From assembly GCA_964247055.1 (NCBI GenBank), contig OZ176052.1, positions 8,246,001 to 8,310,000 on the forward strand: a stretch of 64,000 bases of DNA. The letters are read 5' to 3'. This document shows, piece by piece, positions 50,601 to 61,995 of this stretch. The notes under the pieces are model-generated. The model was not told the origin of the DNA. It searched no databases and was given only the letters and a program-made list of their open reading frames with translations. The DNA comes from Paragordius varius. Lineage: Eukaryota > Nematomorpha. Position 1 is the first letter of the stretch; each line of letters begins with the position of its first letter. Both the position numbers and the translations under genes were made by a program.

Positions 50601-51380
50601 TTAATATTGAAAAATTTTCTGTGATATTTCTTTGTCAAGAACAAATCAATCATAGACTTGTGGTTTAAAGTCTCATATCTCATATGTATAATAATGATTA
50701 TTCCGATTTTTTTAAAAAAGGTGTTTATTATAGATAAATCACTATTTTGTAAAAAGTCGATCAAACGTGATCCATTGTCATTTATATCGTCAGTTCCATA
50801 ACCTCCGTGAATATCTGCAATGTATTGCTTCCCAAAATGGCCATTAAGGTCACCCATTAAAATTAAAATTACATTATCAGGGATTAAAAGGAGATTTTCA
50901 TACAAAATATCGTAAAAGCCGGTTTTATGTTGGTTAGATAATCCATTTTGTGGAGCATAAATGGAGAAAAGATTAAATATTTTATCATGAAGTAAAATTT
51001 TAATGTGGAGAATTCGGTCATTTATATAGTTTATAGAAGTAATACTATCATTGTAATCATTATGTATAAGGAATCCAACTCCAGATGTCTTATTAATATT
51101 GTTGCCGGACCAATAGAGATAATAATTGAGAATCGATGTAGACCCGTTGTTTTTCCAGTGGCATTCCTGAAGAGCGCATATTGGTATATTGCGCTTTTGC
51201 AAAGCTAAAATGATTTCATAGGTTTTTCCATTTAAAGAATTAATAAAGCTCCCGAATTTTAGTTTGGTTGCGTTGAATTTGTCATAATTAGTGTTAGATG
51301 TTGTGATATTTGCTCCTTTACATTCCAGAATGTCCTTTCTTGCGAAATAACCCTTCTGATTGAGGGAAAGAGGCTTAGAA
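47690..51380 (-). mobile_element. RTE-type LINE with endonuclease, RT and C-terminal zinc finger; MITE-interrupted
   Basis: Reading 5' to 3' on the minus strand. Apurinic-type endonuclease (51300-50500): KFGSFINSLNGKTYEI, CALQECHW, SIYAPQNG and MGDLNGHFG. Linker with KIWFKEKTPLNRKL-type text (49784-49227). RT (49260-48374): SHIIPIYKKGDPLLPKSYRP, MQCGFRPNKST, AFDAIPRDLIPWALRRQGI, GLHQGSILSPTLFNVIME and YADD. A zinc finger C-x2-C-x10-C-x2-C-x4-H-x2-C (CSVCRKEVKSNSLRC...) follows. The tail has LRLQWAGHVERRQD. The 3' end is a TGA-rich simple repeat (47700-47730), usual for RTE. Frameshifts occur near 48920 and 49240 and elsewhere. The endonuclease SDH-like motif reads LNHKS. It is a dead copy. 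Confidence 0.9.
49915..50463. mobile_element. Complete TIR-MITE inserted in the LINE
   Basis: The left end ACTTCGATTCAATTTGGGGT and right end (ACCCCAATTTGAATCGAAG) are inverted, and the interior matches the 10.7 kb copies in inverse orientation. The flanks (TTTAACAC and GGACTAAA) leave the target rule open between TA and TTAA. It separates the LINE endonuclease from the RT part, so it postdates the LINE. Confidence 0.85.
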
Positions 51381-51424
51381 TGGGATATTTAAGATAAATT
51401 ACAAATAAAAGAAAATTGAGGTAA

Positions 51425-51459
<35 letters not shown>

Positions 51460-52789
51460 AACGAGCAATTCAATACAAGTGGTATTACAAAGCCAAGTTT
51501 TTCATTATAATTTTAAAACGAAAATGCAAAAATGATCCAAATATGCCCCCAGTATAGGATACCACAAAAGAATTTTTATTAACGGAGATTCTACAGAAAA
51601 TGTTATTGATGATCTATATAATAGAACTTTAAAAAACGTCGTCGATCTCTTTATTAATATATAAACTGCCCGAAATTGCTGCTGGTTTGTTATCTTTTTT
51701 GCACGAGAAATACGTCTTATCGAGTGGGCTTGCTATTCAACAAAGATAGACAATATACAATAAATAAACATCAATAATTTGAATATGTTAATTTAAAATT
51801 TTATGTATTAAATAAAAGAGGATACAAAACTTTAAGAATAAAATTATATCACTAAGAACCAAAGAATATTAAAAATCAAAAATATTAAAAATCGAAAAGG
51901 ACTAATATATGGTGTGTGGTATGATATCCCGGCGTCTTGCACAAGCTCTGCAAAAATCCCCCATGCAACCTATAATCATGCCAGATATGGCAAAGTTATA
52001 CAATAATGAGGAGTAGAAGATACCCTTAATATAACGTAGTTAACTTTAACAAAATCAAAATTGAGATGTCAAATTAACCATACAGTATAGACTAAGACAG
52101 ATTTGACAATGTAATCGGAATAGAAGATTAGATAAAATTCATATATTGCGTTCATAATATGATAGGATCCTGGTACCAGGTAATAAAAGTGACTGAGCAA
52201 CAACCACCTAAAATTCAAAATATTAATAGCCAATCATTTTGAAAATAAATAACATCCTCTAGGTATATACAGGATTTTTGTAAGAATTAACCGAAGAGAA
52301 AAATCTTAGTAAGTACTAAAAATAAGCAATACTAACATAACGAATATAACCGATCTGAAAGCCGAATTTTAGTATTTTTTTTAAAAATAAATTCATACGT
52401 GTTTAAAATTACCTTAAAAAATCTAAATTTTGACCGTACTATTTTTTTTCTCCCTGATATTTAAATGACACATTCAAAAGATAGAGTTTTGCTTTATTAA
52501 ATGTATTAATTTTATAATATAATAAATAACTTTTTATTATAAAGTTTTTTTTTTCGATTTTCTCTTGTTAAAAAGTGAAAAACTCATGATATCGCAAAAT
52601 TGAACATTGAAATTAGTCATAATTCATATGATAGGTGGTCCTCAAAAATGTCCAAATTTGTCGATGAGTATATATAAAAAATGTAAAATAATAATATTTT
52701 AGGCAATTACTACATAGTTATCAAATAGGAAATCTGTAAATTATAGAGTTTTGTTTTTAATATACATTAACAAAGAGTCGCTGGAAGCG
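51381..52789. other. Spacer with (TA)n microsatellite
   Basis: (TA)n at about 51427-51458. The rest is AT-rich, with no gene or known repeat seen. Confidence 0.5.
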
Positions 52790-53720
52790 ACATGTTACGC
52801 AGCCTTTATCTAAAATTTAACATCTATATATTTATAAAAAAAATGCTGGCTTTGTGATCTGGTACCGGAAAACCGGTAGACCCATTCAAATTCAAACTAT
52901 AATCATTAATGAATGCCCCGACAATAGCTTCGCCCTTTTTTTGAAATAGGCCTCCAGTTCGGGCCCACCCCGTGTGAAAAACGGTTTTTATTTTGAAAAC
53001 AAAAGTCCACAAAAATCGTGTCTTTGAGATAATTTTCTGGAGAACGTGTTGGACCATTCGATTTCAAATATGATTTTTGTTTACTTATTTTCGATTTTTT
53101 GATTTAGGCCCTCTTTTTACCCGCTCTCCCCGTAAAATGCCATTTTTTTCAAAAAACAAAGTCCACAAAAATAATTTTATGATTCTATTTTTCGCCCAGG
53201 GTATGAGACCGTAAAAATTCAATATGGATTACATGTATTCCCTGTTAAAAGGCAAAAATTTTAGTCGAGCGTTTCTTTGATGATAGCTGCTGGGTAAGGA
53301 GCTACCCGCTAAAAATTGATTCCTCATGTAACTTTCTGATCTGTTTCCGGAAAACCGGTGAACCCAATCAAATCCAAATATGGAAAAAATGTAATCATTA
53401 ATAAATTTCCCGACAATAGCTTCGCCCTTTTTTGGAATTAGGCCCCCAGTTTGGGCCTATCCCGTGTAAAAAACAGGTTGAAACAATTTTCCGGAGAACG
53501 TGTTGGACCATTCAATTTCAAATATGATTTTTGTTTACTTATTTTTGATCGAGCCGAACATAGTCGACCCACATTTTTGATTAAGGTTCTCTTTTTACCC
53601 GCTACCCCCGTAAAATGCCATTTTTTTCAAAAACAAAGTCCACAAAAATAATTTTTCCAATCTATTTTCCCCCACGTATACAATATATTCGTATGAAAGC
53701 ACCGTTTTAAATTCCTTTAA
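52790..53720. repeat. Two tandem units of a GC-richer repeat
   Basis: Unit 1 (about 52845-53330) and unit 2 (about 53331-53720) share CCGGAAAACCGGT, GACAATAGCTTCGCCCTTTT, AGTTCGGGCCCACCCCGTGT-like text, GAACGTGTTGGACCATT and CCCGTAAAATGCCATTTTTT. Repeat length is about 480 bp. Dispersed relatives occur near 23.4, 24.2, 46.1 and 62-63.8 kb. No long open frame crosses it. Nature unknown. Confidence 0.75.
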
Positions 53721-55231
53721 AATCATTTTTAAATAATGTTTCGGAATAATCCACATATGTGGATCATTTTATTGTCTCTTATTTTAAATAGACCCCCCCG
53801 AAAGTCCGAAGCACGAGATTTACGCTAGTTATCAATATTATAACAGGAATATGAAATACCGCTGAAGATATCAGTACCTCAATATAAAAAGTATAAATCA
53901 AATTTTTGCTTCAAATTATACATCTATTATTCAGAATTTAATTTAAAAATAAGCCATATCGAATAAAAATAATTTTGCGCGTTTGCGGCTTATTTTTAAT
54001 ATTAACAAATTAATTATTTACTGATTCTCTGGTTTAATTTTTACAATATTCCATTATTTAAAATTTAAATATATATATAATATAGATCAATGGTACTCAC
54101 CAAAAAATATAAAGGAGTAAAAAAATTTGTCGTATCAAGGGCCATAATACCAAGAAAATCTTTATAGCTGTTTTACACACTGGCAGATATTTATAATCCA
54201 AATTGGTACATCGAAAAAATTAATCGAAAAACATAATTTTGGCCTATATAAATGCGAAAATTCAAATGATACATATTGTTAATTTGAGCAGTTTTGGCAT
54301 TCTTTTAAATCTATGCTTTTTCGGAAAATTGATTTAATTTTATAATATGGGAATGTCTATGAGATTAATTCTCTATTTATCTCCATATTTATAATTACAA
54401 TATACCCGTACGAGTTTCCGTTTTTGTAATCGATCATGTGTATTAAAAAGCATTAGTGAGAATGTAAATATAGTTTTTCTAGACAAAACCATTTAAAATT
54501 ATATTTGATTTTTTTACTATATATTGGGTATGTTGGTAAATTATTAATTATTCGTACACCTATTTTTATAACCAGCCAAAAATTTTCTTGTAATTTGCAC
54601 AAAATACTGGTAAAACCCTTGTCTTAAGAAATTGCGAAATTTAAAATATCACCAAATTTAATTGATGTTATTATTAAACAATTCAATTATTTTCGGTTGA
54701 CTAAGCCACATATGTTTGTGGAAATGTTTTTTGTTTAAAAGTATTTTGCTTTTTTTTATGTTAAAATTCTCCAACCAGATTACAAATCGCTTGGATGAAC
54801 ATGGCAAAAGGTATAAATGTGTTTATTAAACATGGAATATACTTTGATATTTTTATTCTCGAAATATTTAAATTTTTCGAATGAATTATAAAGTATATTT
54901 TTAAATAAGCGAAATATATTTATATAAATTTCCTAGAATTTCAATGTTTTTCACATTAAGTGTTTTTGAATGTGATTCATTTCATATAATGTTTTAAACA
55001 ATATTGATAAACATTAGCAACTTTTCTACGAATTACCTAAAAAGGATGCGAGTGTTTTATAGAATTATGTTGTACTCTCATCACAGATTAAAATGCCCGT
55101 AAGGAAATGTAATGCCTAATTTATGCGTCCAACATCCTTATAAACGCATATATAAATTTGAAACATTTCTTAACTCTTATTATATTTTCATAAAAAAATT
55201 TTTATTATAAAAACAGTTTGCTTGCTAAATT
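53721..55231. other. AT-rich spacer upstream of the secreted-protein gene
   Basis: No gene, repeat family or RNA was recognised. The promoter of the gene starting at 55232 is expected in the last few hundred bases. Confidence 0.45.
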
Positions 55232-58200
55232 ATGTCATCCTCGATTCACAAATGTTTGCCAATAGTATTAGTTATCGGATTAATTTTATTGAATTCCATC
55301 ACGTCACAGAAATCGAAAAAAAAAATGCCAACTCCATCCAAACCTATTAAATTAAATGTCACTCTCTCTGTTAATACGACGAAAAGGAAAGGCAAATCCT
55401 TTTATCCCTATGATGAATACAGTCTTGTGACCCGAGATATTGAATGTTCGCAAAAGTAATTTTATTTTAATAATATACTTTGTATGTTCTCCAACATATG
55501 GTTTTTTGTCTAGTAAATTACCTTTTTTAATTTATTTAATACTCTACTTGGGTTTTTAGACCCCAAAGGCATTTAAAATATCTTAAAAAACATTATGATT
55601 GGTCCGAATTTTAAAATATGCTTTTTATAGTTTTTTTTTAAAGTTTTTTAAGAATTGAAAAATAAATAAAAAAATTTTAACTTAAACTTTTCTCCGCCAT
55701 TATCGTTAGATCCTATATCTATGATACAAAATGCAAATGAATGGATGTTTGAAAATTTAACAACGATATTTATTAATGTTAAATAAGCTGTTTGTTCTAA
55801 GCGGGGTTTGGGATCCGAATTCTGACTAGATATAACATATAAGCTTAAAACAGGGAACATTATTTAATATAAATTTTGACAAAACTTTCAAAAACAGTAT
55901 TTTATTTACAGTTTAAAAGTTTTAAGATACAAAACTTAAATTTTAAAAATAGATTAAAAAAGCTGTTTAAGGCGACATAAAATGGAGCCAAAAACGGAAG
56001 GTTAAAATCGCGAAATGTGTTTGGAATTTCTGCATTTTTATGCAAATAATTACGATAAAAATTATGGTTTATTATATGGCTGGTTTTTTTCCGTTCTCTG
56101 AATAATTATTATTTTTATAAAAAAATTGGTATAATTTTCACACCCAGTGTCAAAAACTATGCCATATACCACACTTTTGAGAACAAAGTTTTAAATTTAA
56201 GTCGTATATTAAATATTGATTATTAATTGGCTACAGTATAGATATATCTATATATATATATTAATATAATAATTTTTTAGAATCAAAAAATCCATCTACT
56301 ACAATGGATACTGCAGCTGGTATGTTTTATGCATTTACACAATATAAAACAAACCTTGCAATATATTTAACATGCTTTTCTTGTCTGAAACATATAATTA
56401 AAAAGGTCCATATAAATATATGCTGATGAATTAGATTCATATTTGGAAAATTCATGATTATCACGGGTTTTTGATCTGAGCCCTTATTAGTAATTCAAAG
56501 AGTTATTTACGCTTTTGTGGTAGGTGCTTGTCAGAAAATAGCAAAATTTGCGCACATTTTGTTAAATAAAATTTTCTTGAAAGCTAAAGGCTTCATTCCA
56601 AAACAGCAATAAAATATATGAACTATACATAAATAGCCAAACAATATGGTTATAAAATTTTAATTTTTAGATGTAAAAACTCCAAATTCCCTTCTAAAAT
56701 GGGCTGGTTGGCTAATGAACGCAATAAAACTAGGATTGGGGGATAAAAATTTTAGTTGCTAAATTTTGACATCAAATAAAAATATTGTAATTAAAAATGC
56801 ATACTTTTTTTAAAATATATAAAAAAATTTGTTAAAGCGTACTTCATATTAATTCAAGTCATGATAGAAACGGTATAAAAACGCTTTAAGATATTACACT
56901 TCTACCTCGATAATGCTGTCTATCACCTCACATTTTAATTTTAAGGTTCGTTTGCATTTAAATTTCGATAAATGTTTGTAAAAACACAATTTATTTTTAA
57001 CATAAATTTGAAATTTAAGAATTTTAAAATTCTGAGGTGATAGAAATATCCAGCATCATCAAATTATCTAGAAAAAGTTTTATATATCGTTCATGGCTTA
57101 GAGTAGTATAAACTAAGCTTCAACAAATATATATATATATATATATATTATATATCTAGGATATTTTTATACTGTAATATCCTTTTTAAAATATGGCTTT
57201 TTTCCTAAGCTGTCTCATTTGCCTTAATGTTTTTATTCTAACTAAGGGAATCCATCAGCACCATAAAAAAACTACTTAAAAGCCCTTTATAATTTAACAT
57301 TGATATTTATCTTTTTATTATTTATAATTTGAGAATATGTAAAATTTTTGGGTTGATTTACGCTTAAAGAATTTTCTATGCTTTAATTAAAGGTTGGAAG
57401 CCAGTGATACTATATTTATAAGTATTTACACTGGTTGTAATACTAACTATAACTAAATAATTTAACTAAAATACATTATATACATTAATCGTTTAAACAT
57501 GACACTAACATTTAAATCTGATTTTTATATAAATATTGAGATTAGGAGTCACTATGTAAGGGGCGGGATAAGTCTTTAATGATAAAGGATAGTAAAATAT
57601 TTACTTAATAAAATGGCCGATATCTTTATATTTTAATTTAGGGAAGGAGTTTCAAGTGAACTATTTCTTGAAAAGCAATTAGTCACACATGTCAATTTTA
57701 AGGATGAAAATTTGTTAGTTTATCGAAGTAATAGAGTTTATCAAGAGATATATGTCCCTACTTGCAAGTAATTTATATATACCAAATAATATACCATTTA
57801 CAATTCAAATTGACCCTTAAACAATTCAAATTTACCCTTGAACAATTCAAATTCACCCTTAAACAATTTAAATTTACCCTCAAATAAAATATGTTTCTAA
57901 GATTCAAAATTACCAATATTTTTATATATTTTTAAAAATAAAAATTTTGTTTTAAATTAAAATAATACCGAAAAAATAAAAAGCTATGCCATCAAGATAT
58001 ATTTCATATTAATAATGAGTTATATTAGTTCGAATAAACATAATTTATTTTTAGGGTGAATTTGAATTGTTCAAGATTGAATATAAATTGTTCGAGGGTG
58101 ATTTTAAATTGTTCAAGAGTGAATTTGAACAGTAAGTGGTATATATTATTGATTATTGATTAGATTAATTATTAGATTAATTAACAAAATTATAACACTT

Positions 58201-61200
58201 TTAAATCAGGGATGCGCAGCATTTGGGCTGCCGGTCGAAGTCACTCTGAGAAGTGCGACCTCCAAAAATTTTTATAGAGTAATAAATAAATGTAAAATTA
58301 TATAATTTGGTAAAATATGTATGTTATTTCCTAAAACTTTTTAAAATTGGAAGAAAGTATTTTTTTTGAGTTACATCATTAAAGTTAATGTCTTAATATA
58401 TTTTATATCTATTAAAACACAATCGATTCTTTCGTAAAAATTAAATTATTTAATTAGGCCAGTAATTTATATATATCTTTTTATTGGATTAAATCTTGGT
58501 TTTTAACGTAAAAATTATGATTCTGTTTGTTATAATAATATCTATTCAAATTATACACTAAGAGCTTCTCCTAAGTATATACATAAAGAGGTGGAAAGTT
58601 TTATTATTACAATGGTTAAACCTATCTAAAAATTTACTAGTCCTCTAAGATAAAATGTGTTGTCTCATTGAAGAATATTGCTAGAAATAATTAATAAGTC
58701 GATTCATAACTGGTAATAACTCGAATGAAAATAAGCGAATTATATGGAAAAATAGAAAGTCATTTATTTTAAAGTAATGTGTGCCTGATTACACATATCG
58801 AGGTAAAATTGGAATCGACCAATGGTGAAAATATATTTGAGTAAATTTTGGCAGCTGTGATGCACTATTTATATGAGTATTTTAGGCCAAAAAATTACTC
58901 TTGTACGTAAAGCACACTCTAGCTATCATTCTTTAAAGTCGAGCGCACATTTATATATCTTTTATTTTTCTGAAAGATTGTATTAAACTCATGCGTAAAA
59001 AGGTTGTTGCAAAAAAATTTAGCAAACGAAAATTAAAAGTGGTGTGTAAGAATAAAATATGGGTTTTACCTGGGTTTGGAAGCGGTTCAAAAAAGTGGAA
59101 ATGGAACCGAGTCGGTTCCTGAACAAGTGGAACCGGAACCGCGTTAGTTTAAAAATTTTGCTGTTCAGGAACCGGTTTTTTACATTCAGAAGCGGTTCCA
59201 TTTTCGGTTCCTGACTTTTAATAAAATATTTTACAAAATTATTATTATAATAAAACCAAGATATTAACAATTATAAATAAACAATTTATCATAAATTTTC
59301 AAATGTATAGTAGAAATATAGCGTAGCATAATCAATTAAATAAATTAGAAAAATATAATAGGAAAATGTATAAGTACAAAGGTATAAATGAGAGTTACAT
59401 TAAGTATGTCAAAAAATCTTTATTTAAGTTTAAAAAATTGCACCTAGCAATTGGCTGATCAAACTGCTTCTCAGGTCTGAAAATAGAAAATTAAGGGTGA
59501 AATACGAACATATGTACTTCAAATAAACTCGACTTATGACCATTATTTTTTTAATGAGCCGAATCGCCCAAAATTTAGATAGTATCGCTAATATAATATT
59601 AGGCGCTTAGTTTTAGGTTTGAAGTATGTAATATGTAGTCGTACAATCAAATTTAAATAATAAAATAAAATATTTATAATAAAAATCATATGGGAACCAG
59701 TAATTAAGCCGCAGAAACCACCGGGTTGGTTCGTGACGGTTGGTACAGGACGTTGGTTCCATCCCAATGAAACCGGTTCTTGTTAAAATCCCAGGAACCG
59801 GGTTCGGGTTCCATGCGGTTCCGGTTCCCCCTGGTTTTAACTTTTCAATCTTACCAGAAACGCAATTAGACACAATTCATGCAGACCTAGAATGCATTAA
59901 GTTTTAAACGCCTGTAATTTAAAACAAAGTAATCTGTAAAAAAATTAGATGTGAATTCCATAAAATGTTACCAGAAAAAACCAAATCCATATAATCCAAT
60001 CAATGAGTTAAAGATAAATATTTAACTACTTACTTTTTTCTTTTCTAAATTATTATTTAAATATGAATGTATTATTTGTAATATTTTACTAGGATTTAAT
60101 ATAATTATTTGCAAATTATACAACTTAAGTTTTAGTTGGTTTTAATTTTTCATGGGACGGATAAAACCATACAAAGTGCATGTAGCCGCGTGTTATTCAT
60201 TCTGCTAAGATGGATTTTTTTGTCACACATACAGATATGGAAGATAAAAATTTTATTACATTTTAAACTTATAATAAAAGGCAAAATAATTAATAATGGT
60301 ATATAATGTATTGTACAGATTATAGCCCTAATTATTAACTGTTTTCTTACCGTTTCTAGTGTTGGAAAAGAATGTTATATTGGATTGCGTACAGGTAGAA
60401 TAGAAACTAAATATACGGAACTCCATGCTGTTCAGTTGTATTCCGCATACCACAAGTGTTTATATGAGGCATCACTAATGCTTGAATGCTGTGAATGTGT
60501 TCCCCAACATCAATGTATCATAAAGGTATATTAATTGGCATGGAATGAAACCCGTTTATTAATTATAAAATTATATTTTAGCTGAACCATGCAAATTTTA
60601 GCATGGTATATATAAAATTATCACAAAACTTGTGTTTTTTTCGTTATAAAAGTAGGACCGTATTTTTACAATAAAAGGTTTTAAGGGTCTATTATATAAA
60701 AATTGTAGTGACTCAAATTTTTAACCAAAAATATATTAAATTAGTGTGTGCCGATTTGGCGATTATTTTTTGTGTTTTTGTCCATTTTAAAAATTACGCA
60801 AAACTTTTTTTAGCTTAATAACATCCTAAAAATCTGGTCGATAAATAATTTACAAAACTAATAATTTAGATAAAATTTATAATATTTTATGATAATAATA
60901 AAAATATATTATACAATATAAAAAAATAAAAATGAATAAATTTAATTGTTTTATTATTTTTGGCTCATTTAAAGGGTCCTCCAATAATAACGCTAAGTTT
61001 GTGGGAAGGTGTGCCTTAAATTTGAACAATTAAATTGTGCCATATTTAAAAATCTGTGAAGTGCTGCCTGACGATCTACATGATTCAGTTAGTGTAGAGG
61101 CGCCGTTTATTTGAAAAAGTTTATTTTGTGTCTGGGGGTTTATTGTGGTAAGTATATTATGGGCCCAATTTAATTTTAGGTAAAAATGCTAAAATACTAA

Positions 61201-61683
61201 TTGACTTTCCCATTCTCCCTCACAAATTTATATCGAGGATATTTTTATTATTCTAGTAGGTTATACAGGTTGGTATTTTTGGCAAGCCCAGTATTGAAGA
61301 TGCTTCACTTTTTAAATAGATTAAAACATAAGCAAATGATAAGTATTGAAGAAATATAGATTAGCAAAGCGTAAACCATTTAGAATTGTGTCAAGTTTTT
61401 ATAAAAGTATTAATATTGTTTTAAATTTGTTTTTGGTTATTTTCCTATGAAACCTAACACCCATTTTTCTGATTAAAAAAACTAAAAATTTCTCCATATT
61501 AAAATCCTAATATATAAGTTACATATTTAATTTAAATAATATTTATGTTTTATTAACAGGAACCATCGAGCCTATCATGTCGGTATTGTTGAAGACTATA
61601 TCAACTCAAACCATTATTTAATTTTATTAGCATCTAAAACTAATAAATTATCATGTTTTGAAGTTTTCCGGTATTCTTTTTAA
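55232..61683 (+). CDS. Secreted Cys-rich protein, possible cystine-knot ligand (Spaetzle/Trunk/noggin-like)
   Basis: Exon 1 55232-55455 encodes a signal peptide (MSSSIHKCLPIVLVIGLILL) and a basic linker (KSKKKMPTPSKPIKLNV). Exons 2 (57642-57767) and 3 (60360-60525) keep phase. The mature part has ECSQKEG, RVYQEIYVPTC, GKECYIGLRTG, YSAYHKCLYE and LECCECVPQHQC. The QE-x-VPTC...C...Y-x2-C...CC-x-C spacing recalls cystine-knot cytokines such as Spaetzle, Trunk or noggin. This is pattern resemblance only, and no family could be confirmed. Exon 4 starts at 61561 after TTAACAG. In phase with exon 3 it ends early as EPSSLSCRYC-stop (61593). A second frame of the same exon stays open to 61683 (NHRAYHVGIVEDY...), which looks protein-like but needs a different splice phase. 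The role and the C-terminus are therefore open. Introns of 1.0-2.6 kb contain several MITEs. Confidence 0.6.
56430..57170. repeat. Second copy of the long fold-back element, right arm shortened
   Basis: The left arm (56440-56960) resembles 27090-27600 (GTCAGAAAATAGCAAAATT, AAAGGCTTCATTCCAAAA, CGCTTTAAGATATTACA). The right arm is reduced to about 57030-57125 (TCATCAAATTATCTAGAAAA, then a TA tract). It lies in intron 1 of the 55.2 kb gene. Confidence 0.65.
57788..58143. mobile_element. Stem-loop MITE with tandem subterminal repeats
   Basis: At the left, four units of the type ACAATTCAAATTCACCCTTA follow ATACCATTT. At the right, three to four inverted units (GGGTGAATTTGAATTGTTCA) precede AGTAAGTGGTATAT. 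The flanks are TA-rich (AATAATATA / TATATTATT). Non-coding. Best example of the family; it lies in intron 2 of the 55.2 kb gene. Confidence 0.82.
58207..58280. repeat. hAT-like left terminus without partner
   Basis: CAGGGATGCGCAGCATTTGG followed by CTGCCGGTCG resembles the left end of the CAGGGGTGTCCAAC family. No right end was recognised downstream. Confidence 0.35.
59055..59850. repeat. Two clusters of degenerate AACCGGTTCC repeats
   Basis: GGAACCG/CGGTTCC words are packed in 59060-59225 and 59690-59840, in both orientations, in otherwise AT-rich DNA. The clusters may be the two ends of one decayed element of about 0.8 kb. A weaker stretch of TGGTTCC words lies at 19240-19420. Open frames across these clusters are by-products. 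Confidence 0.55.
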
Positions 61684-61904
61684 AATATACGTAATAATAT
61701 TAACAACAAAAATATTGATCCCAAACCTATTTATTAGTGATAGATTGAAATTAATATTTCATAATAAAATAAAATATCATTATAAAAATGCGGTATTCAT
61801 AGTAAATGATTGTGATTTGTGATAACGTGCGCTAATTGTGTACAATTATGCAAGTGCGTGTGTGTCATCACTCATATTTTCTTAAGTTTCTTGGAATCGA
61901 AAAT

Positions 61905-61995
61905 TTTACGTTTGCGTGAAAAAATGTTTCGTTTGGTTAAAAAATTTTGCGTGGATAAAAAATATTGCTTTTGGTTGGAAAAGTGTTGTTACTAC
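61905..61995. repeat. Diverged piece of the 21-bp minisatellite
   Basis: GCGTGAAAAAATGTTTCGTT, then GGTTAAAAAATTTTGCG and TTGGTTGGAAAAG: four to five worn units of the array that ends the 42.2 kb fold-back element. No arm or partner was recognised nearby. Confidence 0.7.

Noticed and set aside
59019-59873. Two minus-strand ORFs of 83 and 86 codons
   Set aside because: They consist largely of translated AACCGGTTCC repeats.
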